Positions 38,310-47,147 of a stretch of DNA of 64,000 bases are shown here, piece after piece. This DNA comes from Methanospirillum stamsii (GTDB lineage Archaea > Halobacteriota > Methanomicrobia > Methanomicrobiales > Methanospirillaceae). The notes beneath the pieces were generated by a model, which searched no databases, had not been told where the DNA came from, and saw only the letters and a program-made list of their open reading frames with translations. The stretch is taken from contig NZ_CP176366.1 of NCBI RefSeq assembly GCF_046244385.1, forward strand, positions 1,922,001 to 1,986,000, in the 5' to 3' direction. A program made the position numbers and the translations under genes. Each line of letters starts with the position of its first letter. The stretch's first letter is position 1.

Positions 38310-39878
38310 TTATGCACCTCCGAGAACTGCAGTGATATACCCCTGGTAATCGATGAGGGCAGAAGCTGCCGGGGCTACCAGGGCGTCAACCACCTGCTGG
38401 GGGAATATACCAAAGAGAACCACAAGAATGGCAAGTATTCCCATGGCGATGAGCATGGGGGTTGGTGCTTCTTTGACGTCTTCGTATTCCGGAAGTTTCG
38501 GACCCATGAACATGGAATGGAAAACCTTGACGAAGGATGCCAGGGTCAGTATGCTGACCACCATTGCGATTACCGCAAGGAGGGGATTGAACAGGAACGT
38601 CGATTCATAAATCATCAGTTTGGATGCAAACCCGTTAAATGGCGGAATTCCTGCAATGGCCAGGGCTCCTATCATGAAGAAGACCATGGTCCATTTCATG
38701 TTATGTCCAAGACCTCCGAGCTGGTTGAGGTTTCTTGTGCCACAGCGGTAAAAGATAACTCCGGCAGTCAGGAAGAGGAGACCTTTGTATAATGCATGGT
38801 TCATGATATGGAAGAGGCCTCCTTTGAGTGCCATTATTCCGATGCTCTGGGAAAGACAGGTGCTTGAAAGGGCAGCAAGTCCTACTCCCACACCAAGCAG
38901 CATGTATCCGGTCTGTGATACCGCGTGATATGCCATCAGTCGTTTTACATCCTTTTGCGGAATTGCCATCGTGACACCGATGAACATGGAGAGGATTCCA
39001 AGGATGATTATGACCCATCCGACTGTAAGCGGATTAATCTGGCCGCCATAGAGGGTAAAGCACACCCGGAAGAGGGCATAAAGACTTGCCTGTGATGAGA
39101 CGACCAGAAATGCGGTAATTGCCGATGGGGCCATAGCATAACTGTCCGGAGTCCAGAAGTGCATGGGAACTGCTCCGCATTTCATGGCAAGGGCAGTAAA
39201 GAACAGAACAAATGCGATGATATCTAGGCCGGTAAGCTGCATCCGGTCTGCTATCACTGCCATGTTCAGGGAGTTATACTGGGCAAACAGGAGGCCGACA
39301 CCGACCAGGAACAACATTCCTCCAATCGTCGAAAGTGCTGCATATTTAAGTCCGGCTTCTGCTGCAACACCTTTGTCAATCCGGTAAGCAACAAGGGCTG
39401 CACCGGCAAGTGAACTGATCTCAAGGAAGACAAAGAAGTTGAAGAGATCGCCGGTTGCAATCATCCCGTATACTCCGGCAATGAGCAGGAGAACCAGGGT
39501 GAAAAACCCGTCTTTCCCTGACAATTTCTCCATGCTTGAGACAGAATACAGGGTGATACAAAATCCGACGATCGCAGCGATTATCAGCATGAAGGCGTTC
39601 ATCGGATCGATGGTAAAGATGATCCTGATTGGAATGCCTCCGGAATCCGGAGGAATAATATTGGAAACCGTGTTTACACCAAACGTGTAGACAATGGTTC
39701 CGGTCTCCAGAACCCGTGATGCAACCAAAAGCCCGCAGACTGATGAAAGACCGGTAATGATAAGAACCCAGGTATTCCTGACTGAATCACCTGCTCTTGA
39801 AAGGAGCGGTGTTAAAAAGGCTCCAAGCAGGGGGATTGCAATGAGAAGTCCGGGCAGGTTGTCAAATAGTATGTCCAT
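38310..39878 (-). CDS. mbhH: Antiporter-like subunit, MnhD/NuoN-type (MbhH-like)
   Basis: A 522-residue protein with about 14 membrane helices of the Mrp/complex I antiporter family. The conserved lysine-bearing segments include ALAMKCGAVPMHFWTPDSYAMAPSAITAFL and the DVKRLMAYHAVSQTGYML helix. It is the proposed ion-translocating channel of the complex. Confidence 0.9.
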   Translation of the reverse strand: MDILFDNLPGLLIAIPLLGAFLTPLLSRAGDSVRNTWVLIITGLSSVCGLLVASRVLETGTIVYTFGVNTVSNIIPPDSGGIPIRIIFTIDPMNAFMLIIAAIVGFCITLYSVSSMEKLSGKDGFFTLVLLLIAGVYGMIATGDLFNFFVFLEISSLAGAALVAYRIDKGVAAEAGLKYAALSTIGGMLFLVGVGLLFAQYNSLNMAVIADRMQLTGLDIIAFVLFFTALAMKCGAVPMHFWTPDSYAMAPSAITAFLVVSSQASLYALFRVCFTLYGGQINPLTVGWVIIILGILSMFIGVTMAIPQKDVKRLMAYHAVSQTGYMLLGVGVGLAALSSTCLSQSIGIMALKGGLFHIMNHALYKGLLFLTAGVIFYRCGTRNLNQLGGLGHNMKWTMVFFMIGALAIAGIPPFNGFASKLMIYESTFLFNPLLAVIAMVVSILTLASFVKVFHSMFMGPKLPEYEDVKEAPTPMLIAMGILAILVVLFGIFPQQVVDALVAPAASALIDYQGYITAVLGGA

Positions 39879-39882
39879 TTAT

Positions 39883-40227
39883 TTACCCCTGCAGTTTTGT
39901 TACTTCACGGACGTCGGTTGTGCGATAATACCGGTAGATAATCATCACCATTGAAAGGAGAAGGGCGAGGGTCGCAACACCGATAACGATGCTGGTGAGT
40001 GTCAGAGCCTGAACGGTTGGCATTACCATGGCAAGGGAAGGTGCACCGGTAAAGATTGGTGCAATGCTGTCCCACCGGTATCCAAGAGCAATCAGAAAGA
40101 GGTTTACTCCGGATTCAAGAAGTGAGATCCCCATGATCATCTTGATGAGATCCTTTCGAAGCAGGATGGCATACAGGCCGAGCAGGATGGTTATTGCAAC
40201 AACCAGGAATGGAAGATTATCTATCAT
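39883..40227 (-). CDS. mbhG: MnhC/NuoK-type subunit (MbhG-like)
   Basis: A 114-residue, three-helix protein of the NuoK/MnhC family. ISLLESGVNLFLIALGY and ALTLTSIVIGVATLALLL are the diagnostic helices with the buried Glu. Overlaps the MnhB-like gene by 4 bp. Confidence 0.88.
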   Translation of the reverse strand: MIDNLPFLVVAITILLGLYAILLRKDLIKMIMGISLLESGVNLFLIALGYRWDSIAPIFTGAPSLAMVMPTVQALTLTSIVIGVATLALLLSMVMIIYRYYRTTDVREVTKLQG

Positions 40228-40703
40228 TCTCCTTCCTCGTGATTTGAAATTCCGCTAGTCATATACAGAATAATAATACTGAGACCGCCAAGAACCTCAA
40301 TTCCGACGGCAATATTCATGATTGGAATCGTTCCGGCGGTATTGAGAAAACCCGGATTGATACCATAGGGCACCACCTGACCAAAAAGACCTCCGGTTCC
40401 ACATAAAAAGTTCCTGAAGAAGAGGTATCCGAGGGGTATTGCTGCCAGAGCGGTCCCGATAAAGAGGACAAGGCCGGACATTTCAAAATTCTGAAATGCT
40501 TTCTTTTTGAACCATCCGAGAAAATCATCCAGTTTGTGAGCGACTATCAGCAGGATAAATCCCGTAGCGATTACCGCACCTCCCTGAAATCCTCCCCCCG
40601 GAGTCAGGTGTCCATGGAGTACGATGTAAAAACCGAAGACCACGATGAACATGAACATGACATCTGCCGTTGTCCGGATGATCTTACTCATACTGTCACT
40701 CAT
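40224..40703 (-). CDS. mbhF: MnhB-type subunit (MbhF-like)
   Basis: Start placed at 40703 (MSDSMSKIIRTTADV), 159 residues; a longer frame to 40811 overlaps the previous gene by over 100 bp and is rejected. The MnhB signature HGHLTPGGGFQGGAVIATG is clear. Overlap with mbhE is 8 bp. Confidence 0.85.
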   Translation of the reverse strand: MSDSMSKIIRTTADVMFMFIVVFGFYIVLHGHLTPGGGFQGGAVIATGFILLIVAHKLDDFLGWFKKKAFQNFEMSGLVLFIGTALAAIPLGYLFFRNFLCGTGGLFGQVVPYGINPGFLNTAGTIPIMNIAVGIEVLGGLSIIILYMTSGISNHEEGE

Positions 40704-40980
40704 ATTCGTAGTCCTCCTCTTTCTTCCGGAGTCTGAAAAGAACTGAAACCCCGAATACAGCAGTAAAAAGAACACATGCTTCACCAAGGGTATCAAACCC
40801 ACGGTAATCAAACACGATGGATGTTACAATATTATTCGCACCGGTCTGTTCCTGTCCGTTTGTGATGAAATAATCATCCATATCTGACATTGCCGGGTTT
40901 CCGAAGGGGATGGAAACCGCAGCATAGAGGAGTGCAACAGCCAGAACCACAAGGGTAATTCCAGCAACTACGGTTCTCAT
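40696..40980 (-). CDS. mbhE: MnhA C-terminal-like subunit (MbhE-like)
   Basis: A 94-residue protein with two membrane helices separated by an extracellular loop, then FDYRGFDTLGEACVLFTAVFGV, which corresponds to the C-terminal end of MnhA. Charged C-terminal tail (RKKEEDYEYE). Position matches mbhE. Confidence 0.8.
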   Translation of the reverse strand: MRTVVAGITLVVLAVALLYAAVSIPFGNPAMSDMDDYFITNGQEQTGANNIVTSIVFDYRGFDTLGEACVLFTAVFGVSVLFRLRKKEEDYEYE

Positions 40981-40981
40981 G

Positions 40982-41227
40982 TTATGTTACCTCCTGGTCA
41001 TGGGTGGCCCTGATTGCAATGATGAAAATAGCAGTTGACACTCCTGCACCAACTGCTGCCTCAGCAATTGCTACATCCGGGGCCTGAAGTATGTAGAATT
41101 CTATCGAGAGGAGAAAACTAAAGGCTGCAAAGGTGACTGCTGCAACAATAAGGTCTTTTTGCCAGACGATGAGTGCCGCAGTGATGACAAGGCCGATAAG
41201 GACCAGAATATGAATGAGTTCTATCAC
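40982..41227 (-). CDS. mbhD: DUF4040 subunit (MbhD-like)
   Basis: An 81-residue, three-helix protein of the MbhD/DUF4040 family, seen in LQAPDVAIAEAAVGAGVSTAIFIIAI, a hallmark of this module (MnhA-related). 4-bp overlap with the MnhG-like gene. Confidence 0.85.
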   Translation of the reverse strand: MIELIHILVLIGLVITAALIVWQKDLIVAAVTFAAFSFLLSIEFYILQAPDVAIAEAAVGAGVSTAIFIIAIRATHDQEVT

Positions 41228-41580
41228 AGGCCTGCCTCCGCTAGTTTATCTACCACAGCCTGCTGTGGTTTCTGACCATTTCTATGTGCTGCACGGGCAA
41301 TTGCATGAGATCCTGCAGCATTGGTGATTGCAAGGGCAAACATAGCAATGATGGTATGGGTGATGACCATCAGGTATTGTGAATCGCTGGTTCCCAGGTA
41401 CTGTGAGATAGCAAAGACCACTACCCCGAGGAAGAGGAATATGCTCCCGAATGTTGTCGCCTTTGTTGATGCATGGAGCCTCGTATATACATCCGGAAAC
41501 CGTAAGAGGCCGATGACTCCCAGAGCATTAAATACAAGTCCGATTGCCAGGAAGATGAGTATTAACGTATCTGCGATCAT
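41224..41580 (-). CDS. mbhC: MnhG-type subunit (MbhC-like)
   Basis: A 118-residue MnhG family protein: LIFLAIGLVFNALGVIGLLRFPDVYTRLHASTKATTFG-type motif is visible in part (GLLRFPDVYTRLHASTKA). Three membrane helices; part of the sodium-proton antiporter module. Confidence 0.88.
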   Translation of the reverse strand: MIADTLILIFLAIGLVFNALGVIGLLRFPDVYTRLHASTKATTFGSIFLFLGVVVFAISQYLGTSDSQYLMVITHTIIAMFALAITNAAGSHAIARAAHRNGQKPQQAVVDKLAEAGL

Positions 41581-41858
41581 CAGAGTTCTCCGCCGATATA
41601 TTTTGCAACATAGAGTGTTGAGATAAAGGACAACAGGGCATAGACAATTGCGACATCAATAAAGATGTATTGCTGGTATACAACACCCAGAAGAATCATT
41701 ACCGCGACGGTGAGGGTGTTTATCGTATCAACAGCCACAACCCGGTCAGGTACCGTAGGCCCGATGACCAGTCTGACAAGGGCACCAAAGGCAATGAGTA
41801 TTACAAGAAGGGCTGTAATACCAAAAATGTCGATCATTCTGCAATCCTCCGGATCCAT
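41580..41858 (-). CDS. mbhB: MnhF-type subunit (MbhB-like)
   Basis: A 92-residue MnhF protein with three helices; VIGPTVPDRVVAVDTI is the conserved loop. Start and stop overlap neighbouring genes (25 bp with MnhE-like, 1 bp with MnhG-like). Confidence 0.88.
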   Translation of the reverse strand: MDPEDCRMIDIFGITALLVILIAFGALVRLVIGPTVPDRVVAVDTINTLTVAVMILLGVVYQQYIFIDVAIVYALLSFISTLYVAKYIGGEL

Positions 41859-42361
41859 TTGGGAATGTCCATGTATGAAAAGACTTCTTTTGCCTCCAAT
41901 GCCTCTTTCTTTTCAACCCCTTCATCAAGGTGGATAACATGAATGAAGAGGTCATGTGTCTTCTCATCAACATCCACACTTAATGTTCCTGGTGTCAGGG
42001 TGATTGAATGGGCAAGCATGGTCATCGCGAGGGGAGATTTCATCCCTGACCGAAGTCTGATTATACCAGGTCTGATTCTTCCGGTAATTACCCGGTATGC
42101 AACATCGAAATTTGCCTTGGTGAGTTCAACAAGGAACGGACCACACAAATAAAAGATGATCTGAATCAGTCTGACCGGATTTAACATCCGGTAGTCTTCG
42201 GATTTACAAAATATTTTTCTGCATAGTATCCCGGTTACAAGACCAATAATTACCCCGGCGGTGATTTCCTCCGTTGACCAGAAGAGAACAGAGCCGGATC
42301 CGACAACCAGCACCAGATAAAACAGAAAAGCCACAAACGCAGTGACAAAAAAGGGGATCAT
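41834..42361 (-). CDS. mbhA: MnhE-type subunit (MbhA-like), first gene of hydrogenase operon
   Basis: A 175-residue MnhE family membrane protein. Conserved AHSITLTPGTLSVDVDEKTHDL and HVIHLDE in the cytoplasmic tail identify it. It opens the leftward 14-gene operon whose order equals P. furiosus mbhA-N. Confidence 0.88.
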   Translation of the reverse strand: MIPFFVTAFVAFLFYLVLVVGSGSVLFWSTEEITAGVIIGLVTGILCRKIFCKSEDYRMLNPVRLIQIIFYLCGPFLVELTKANFDVAYRVITGRIRPGIIRLRSGMKSPLAMTMLAHSITLTPGTLSVDVDEKTHDLFIHVIHLDEGVEKKEALEAKEVFSYMDIPKWIRRIAE

Positions 42362-42451
42362 GCTATCACTGGTCCCCGTTTATCATATCGGCAATGCAAT
42401 GCCAAACCCTCTCGATATATCATGATAAATCGTGATCATTTTAGGTGGTTA

Positions 42452-42475
42452 TCCTCATCATATAATATTTTTTAT
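42452..42475 (-). promoter_or_regulatory. AT-rich promoter region of the mbh operon
   Basis: On the minus strand the stretch AAAAAATATTATATGATG lies about 100 bp before the mbhA ATG, in the 216-bp gap shared with the divergent PP-loop gene. It resembles an archaeal TATA element. The exact box and start are not fixed by sequence. Confidence 0.4.
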
Positions 42476-42577
42476 TCGATCAGCATTCTTATTTCAATAA
42501 AAAAACCGGGTTTTGTAAGTTATCATGGCTACCAGTACAAAGCAGTATCTAGGGATAGCACAAACATGTAAGAAGAT

Positions 42578-43969
42578 ATGGGTGGACTTTACCATGGCAG
42601 AATTCTCCTTCACTGGTGTGATTCATGCCACACACCAGTTCTTGCTGATATTTGTTCCTGCGGAAATCCCGCTCGTGCCATTCCGGTAACACCACCCGGA
42701 GATGCAAGACCGGCGTTCCCGGATGATATTGCATTTGTAAACAGTATATATGAAGAGCAGTTTGGAATTACTCTGATTCCTGAGGGATATATTGCACTGC
42801 TTAATAAAGTGCCTGATATTGACCGGATGGAAGAGATTATCGTCGGTGGGTCAATTGTTGGTGCAATCCGGTATGTTCCGGCAAAAAAACAATGGGAGGC
42901 ACTTCCCAGGCCGGATGCTGCATTGATTGGGGTACCAAAAAAACGGTTTATAATCGTTGATGAAGGGGCTCTTTCATCAATCAGGGAAGGGAGAAGTCTG
43001 CTGGCCCCCGGTCTTATCTCCTGTGATCCATCTGTCCGGGAAGGTGACGAGGTGTTCATGATGACCCCCTCCGGAATTTGTGCCGGTGTTGGAAGGGCGA
43101 GAGTGGATGCAGAAGAGGCAGACCAAATGGAACGGGGGCAGGTTGTAAAAACCAGAAAGAATGTTCCTTCAGCATATGTTCCAGGGCCTGCAGACTGGGA
43201 TGATGCAATACGGGCGAACCGGGATGTTCTCTCCCGTACAGAGGCAGCTTCCGGAAAATTCATTGCCGACAGTATCGGCCCCTATGAGCACCTTCCGATG
43301 TCTGTCTCGTATTCGGGGGGAAAGGACAGCCTTGCAACTCTTCTTGTCGTTATGAAGACATATCGTAAACTTCCGATTCTCTATATTGACACGGGTCTTG
43401 AATTTTCATCAACGGAAGAGAATGTGCAGGATGTCATAAAAAAATACGATCTCACTTGTGTCCGGATTAATACTCTTGAAGAGTTCTGGCGTGATTTTGA
43501 AATACAAGGGCCTCCTGCAAGGGATAACAGGTGGTGCTGCAGGACTTCAAAGCTCGAACCACTCCGTCAGCATATTGAAAAAAACCATGGAGAAATCGTC
43601 TCTTTTATCGGTCAAAGAAAGTACGAGTCTTTCTCGCGTATGAAAAATCCCCGGGTATGGCGGAATTCATATGTACAAAACCAGGTCTGTCTTGCACCGA
43701 TTCATACCTGGACCGCGCTTCATGTCTGGCTCTACATCTTCCAGGAAAAAGCACCCTATAATTCGATGTACGAACATGGTGTTGACCGGATGGGTTGCTA
43801 TATGTGTCCGGCAAGTGATGTAGGGATATTAGAACGGATTAAAGAAATCCATCCTGCTCTCTTTCAGACCTGGGATAAAAAAGTGAATTCCTGGAAGGAA
43901 ACGATCGGGTTATCTGAGCCCGGGTTTAGCGAAGAAGATGTAGGAAAAACCGGAGATCTGGCCGAATGA
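42578..43969 (+). CDS. PUA-domain PP-loop (PAPS reductase-family) protein
   Basis: A 463-residue three-part protein. Residues 12-35 form a zinc ribbon (HWCDSCHTPV, ICSCGNP). A PUA-like RNA-binding domain spans about 125-205 (RFIIVDEGALSSIREG, LLAPGLISCDPSVREGDEVFMM). From 245 a PP-loop domain follows (SVSYSGGKDSLATLL, then IDTGLEFSSTEENV), with WCCRTSKLEPLR and CYMCPASD cysteine pairs that likely bind a [4Fe-4S] cluster. The PUA domain points to RNA modification rather than sulfate assimilation. It overlaps hisH by 4 bp (ATGA). Confidence 0.85.
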   Translation: MGGLYHGRILLHWCDSCHTPVLADICSCGNPARAIPVTPPGDARPAFPDDIAFVNSIYEEQFGITLIPEGYIALLNKVPDIDRMEEIIVGGSIVGAIRYVPAKKQWEALPRPDAALIGVPKKRFIIVDEGALSSIREGRSLLAPGLISCDPSVREGDEVFMMTPSGICAGVGRARVDAEEADQMERGQVVKTRKNVPSAYVPGPADWDDAIRANRDVLSRTEAASGKFIADSIGPYEHLPMSVSYSGGKDSLATLLVVMKTYRKLPILYIDTGLEFSSTEENVQDVIKKYDLTCVRINTLEEFWRDFEIQGPPARDNRWCCRTSKLEPLRQHIEKNHGEIVSFIGQRKYESFSRMKNPRVWRNSYVQNQVCLAPIHTWTALHVWLYIFQEKAPYNSMYEHGVDRMGCYMCPASDVGILERIKEIHPALFQTWDKKVNSWKETIGLSEPGFSEEDVGKTGDLAE

Positions 43970-44571
43970 AATCAGTAGTAATCGTCGATTATGGTCTTGG
44001 AAACATGCGGAGTGTCAGTAAAGCTGTTGAAAAAGCCGGGGCCTCTGTCCTGATTTCCAATAATCTGGAGGAGATCAGATCTGCTGAAGGTATCATTCTT
44101 CCTGGTGTCGGTGCTTTCCATGAAGCGATGACAAAACTTGCCGACCTTGGAAAAGTCCTTATTGAATCAGAAGGTCAGGTTCCAATTTTAGGAATTTGTC
44201 TTGGGATGCAGATGATGATGGATTTTTCCGAAGAACATGGTCTTCATAAAGGTCTTGGTCTTGTCCCTGGAACGGTTCGGAAGTTTCCTGATCATCCGGG
44301 CTTTAAGATTCCTCATATGGGGTGGAACCAGATCCACCTCACGCAGCCTGACGATCCCCTTTTTTCCGGGATTCCTGACGATTCATATGTTTATTTCGTG
44401 CATTCGTATTGGGCAGATACAACAGCCGAATACTGTGTAACTCAAACAGAATACATATGTCCCTTCGCATCATCAATCCGGAATGGAACTGCAATAGGTG
44501 TTCAGTTTCACCCGGAAAAAAGTGGCAACACAGGCCTTGCAATATTAGAGAATTTTATCGGGACGATGTAA
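43966..44571 (+). CDS. hisH: Imidazole glycerol phosphate synthase, glutamine amidotransferase subunit
   Basis: A 201-residue class I glutamine amidotransferase delivering ammonia to HisF in histidine biosynthesis. The nucleophile sits in PILGICLGMQMM near residue 80 and the His-Glu pair in GVQFHPEKSG near 182; DYGLGNMRSVSKA is the HisH N-terminus. Confidence 0.95.
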   Translation: MKSVVIVDYGLGNMRSVSKAVEKAGASVLISNNLEEIRSAEGIILPGVGAFHEAMTKLADLGKVLIESEGQVPILGICLGMQMMMDFSEEHGLHKGLGLVPGTVRKFPDHPGFKIPHMGWNQIHLTQPDDPLFSGIPDDSYVYFVHSYWADTTAEYCVTQTEYICPFASSIRNGTAIGVQFHPEKSGNTGLAILENFIGTM

Positions 44572-44574
44572 CGT

Positions 44575-44943
44575 TCATCCCTGCAATGCCATTTCAATGG
44601 TAGCCTTAAGTTGGTTATCGGTAAAGGGTTTTACAATATATCCCCTTGGTTTTGTCTTTTTTGCCCGTTCCATGACGTCGGTGTCAAGAATGGAACTGAT
44701 ATAGACGATTGGGATTTTATATTTTTTATTTATTTCATCAGCTGTTTCTATGCCGTCCATTTCTCCTGGCAGATTAATATCCATCAGAATCAGGGTTGGC
44801 ATAAGTTTATCAATTCGTGCCAGTGCTTCGGTACTGTCTTCTGCTGTACCTATGACTGTGTATCCCATTTCGGTAAGCCTCCATGAGATAAGATCCGCAA
44901 TCACCGGATTATCTTCAACGATGAAAATTTTTTCATCCGACAC
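44575..44943 (-). CDS. Single-domain response regulator
   Basis: A 122-residue CheY-like receiver only. Acidic pair in FIVEDNPVIADL, phospho-acceptor Asp in LILMDINLPGEMDG near residue 55, conserved Lys in YIVKPFTDNQL. No output domain or adjacent kinase; the partner must be encoded elsewhere. Confidence 0.92.
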   Translation of the reverse strand: MSDEKIFIVEDNPVIADLISWRLTEMGYTVIGTAEDSTEALARIDKLMPTLILMDINLPGEMDGIETADEINKKYKIPIVYISSILDTDVMERAKKTKPRGYIVKPFTDNQLKATIEMALQG

Positions 44944-45059
44944 AACAACCTCGAAAAGTTATCATTTCTGATGCAATAAGCTATCGCATTTGCACAGCGA
45001 GATGTTCATCCAGATCAAAAAACCTGCATATTTTCAGGTTTTCATCATTTAGGCGGATT

Positions 45060-45734
45060 CTATTTAACTTTCCAGTGGATAAGTACCCCTTTTTCCATGG
45101 GGCTGACACTCGTTAATTCAAGCACCGGGAAATCAGATTCATGGATAAATCCTAATCCATCGGCAAGTGTTGGTGCATCTTCTCCACCGATAATTATGTT
45201 GCCCACAAACATAATTAATTCATCAACCAGACCTGCTGATATCATTCCCCAGATAAGAGTCCCGCCACCTTCAACCATCAGTTTTTTAATGCCGGTTTCA
45301 GCAAGTTTGTGCATTAAATCCTTAAGATCCACTTGCGACATGCCGGTTTTTATTAGTTCTGCATGAGGGGCAAGGGCGGTAATTCTCTCTGAAGGGGCTG
45401 ATTCAGCAATTACAATGATTCTTTTTCCAGATCCCTTATGCAGGATTTTTGCATCCGGTGGTGTCCGGGCCTGGCTGTCAACAACAATTCTGACCGGGTG
45501 TTCTGGTCTGCCCTGTTTTACCCGTTCTGCGATTCGTTCAGGGGATTTGACGGTAAGTGACGGGTCATCAGCAAGCACGGTTCCAATACCTACCATGATT
45601 CCATCACAGCCGGCTTTTATCTCATCAACCCGGTCAAAGTCCACGTTTCCGGATATTTTTACCTGTCTGCGCTCACGGGTGGAAAGTTTCCCATCAGCGC
45701 TGACTGCGACATTCACGATTACATATGGGCGCAT
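45060..45734 (-). CDS. arfC: 2,5-diamino-6-ribosylamino-pyrimidinone 5'-phosphate reductase
   Basis: A 224-residue RibD C-terminal-domain reductase used in archaeal riboflavin and F420 synthesis. It shows NVAVSADGKLSTRERRQVKIS, GCDGIMVGIGTVLADDPSLTV, and the NADPH-binding KLMVEGGGTLIWGMISAGLVDEL. Length matches archaeal ArfC/RIB7. Confidence 0.9.
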   Translation of the reverse strand: MRPYVIVNVAVSADGKLSTRERRQVKISGNVDFDRVDEIKAGCDGIMVGIGTVLADDPSLTVKSPERIAERVKQGRPEHPVRIVVDSQARTPPDAKILHKGSGKRIIVIAESAPSERITALAPHAELIKTGMSQVDLKDLMHKLAETGIKKLMVEGGGTLIWGMISAGLVDELIMFVGNIIIGGEDAPTLADGLGFIHESDFPVLELTSVSPMEKGVLIHWKVK

Positions 45735-45742
45735 CTTTTCAC

Positions 45743-46015
45743 CTATGCACGAGAACGAAGACGGGCTATTTCATCAGTTGCATTTGGGACCCGGATCAGA
45801 AAGGTTCCATGGCAGGGTTTTGTAAAGGGAAAGAGAAGGGAGTCTCCATCAACAGCAACCCTGATTGGTGGCACTCCGACAATGTGGATATCAAACATCC
45901 GGTATCCGGGTTCAATGTCATACTTTTCCGGGTATCGTGCCAGGAATTCACGTGCTTCCCTGAATGATATCTTCGAGAGTACGACTTCATAGGGAAGTGA
46001 TTCTAAGCATCCCAT
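45743..46015 (-). CDS. DUF1894 methanogen protein
   Basis: A 90-residue soluble protein starting MGCLESLPYEVVLSKISFRE. It pairs with the DUF1890 gene upstream (13-bp overlap), a combination found in methanogens. No function known. Confidence 0.8.
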   Translation of the reverse strand: MGCLESLPYEVVLSKISFREAREFLARYPEKYDIEPGYRMFDIHIVGVPPIRVAVDGDSLLFPFTKPCHGTFLIRVPNATDEIARLRSRA

Positions 46016-46470
46016 GGTGCTGCCTCCTCAATTTTTCGCTTTAATGGCATGGGGTTATGGATTGCAGGGTCTGCGATTATTGAGCAGGGAAAGGTAATCT
46101 CGCTTGTTACCTGCTCTGCTTCTTCTCCGAAAATGATGGCTGTTACGGGCTTATTTGTGAGAGACTGCATAGTTGCAGCATAACTTATCCCTGCATCGTT
46201 ATGGACGAACACAAAACTGTTCGTTACTGGTAATTTTTCCTCCGCAAGGGCAGCAATGGTTGCATCCAGGTCTTTCATCTCCATGATATAATGACCATCC
46301 GGGTCAGCAACACGGATTAGTTGTCTTGCTGCAGGAGTTCCTGCAATAATGGTCTGATACCCTGCGTTTTTCATCCGGTGGGCAAGATATAGGACAAGAC
46401 TTGTCTGAACCGGGACTTTTGGACAGCCCATTACCAGGATCGTAACTTTCCTGTCTCTCTCTTCTGGCAT
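46003..46470 (-). CDS. DUF1890 methanogen protein
   Basis: Start placed at 46470 (MPEERDRKVTILVMGCPKVP), 155 residues; a longer upstream frame has an unlikely basic extension. A Rossmann-like fold is suggested by VTILVMGCPKVPVQTSL. Methanogen-restricted family without known role; translationally coupled to DUF1894. Confidence 0.8.
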   Translation of the reverse strand: MPEERDRKVTILVMGCPKVPVQTSLVLYLAHRMKNAGYQTIIAGTPAARQLIRVADPDGHYIMEMKDLDATIAALAEEKLPVTNSFVFVHNDAGISYAATMQSLTNKPVTAIIFGEEAEQVTSEITFPCSIIADPAIHNPMPLKRKIEEAAPWDA

Positions 46471-46574
46471 CGTTATATACAATATGATATTCGGGTGTAT
46501 GTAAGAGATACTTTTTTCTATCGATTGTTTTTGATAAAGAAACTTCATGATGTGAAGACACTGTACAAAACTAT

Positions 46575-47147
46575 ATGCAAAAAATACATATCTGGATCAT
46601 CGGGGTGGTCCTTTTTGCTAGTTTAGGTGTATCTGTCTCTGTTATTGGTGCAAATATGACTTTTCTGCCTTGCGGGGACAGTACGTATGATCCTGCCAAA
46701 CAGTCATGTTGTCAGGGCCAGGTGTATGATGGACTTCACTGGGGAACCTGTAAGGACGCCTGTTATGATATGGAAAAGCAGGTCTGTTGCAATGGCGTTC
46801 CGGTGAATGGAACCCGGTGTCTTCCTACCTGTGGCGATTCATTTTACAATCCTACTACCCAGTCATGTTGTCTTGGAGAACCGAGAGACGGACTACTCTG
46901 GGGGGTTTGTAATGGGAAATGCTACGATATGACAAATGAAACCTGTTGTAACAACCAGATATATCCGGGCTCTGGATGGCGGAAATGTGGTGATACGTGT
47001 TATAATCCAAATAACCAGAGTTGCTGTCTTGGAAAAGCCTATGATGGACTTGGATATACCAAGTGTGGAGATTCCTGCTTTAACCCGAAGACAGAGTCCT
47101 GTTGCAAGGGAAAGGTCCTCGAAGGCAAAGTTGAGTGTGCATATTAA
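46575..47147 (+). CDS. Exported protein with galaxin-like double-cysteine repeats
   Basis: A 190-residue protein with a signal peptide (residues about 6-28). The rest is made of about six ~25-residue repeats with the pattern CGDxxYxPxxQSCCxGxxYDGLxWGxC; about 25 cysteines, nearly all paired as CC or spaced regularly. This matches the galaxin repeat known from coral skeletal matrix and found scattered in microbes. Disulfide-rich and probably surface exposed. The ATG follows closely after the gap, so a short leader is likely. Confidence 0.8.
   Translation: MQKIHIWIIGVVLFASLGVSVSVIGANMTFLPCGDSTYDPAKQSCCQGQVYDGLHWGTCKDACYDMEKQVCCNGVPVNGTRCLPTCGDSFYNPTTQSCCLGEPRDGLLWGVCNGKCYDMTNETCCNNQIYPGSGWRKCGDTCYNPNNQSCCLGKAYDGLGYTKCGDSCFNPKTESCCKGKVLEGKVECAY

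Noticed and set aside
34256..42361. Considered as a sodium-proton antiporter (Mrp) plus complex I cluster
   Set aside because: Intact NiFe-binding cysteines in the large subunit and the exact mbhA-N order point to hydrogenase.
46575..47147. Repetitive Cys sequence considered as a possible CRISPR-like or tandem DNA repeat
   Set aside because: Repeats are at protein level with varied codons; no CRISPR array with spacers was found anywhere in the window.
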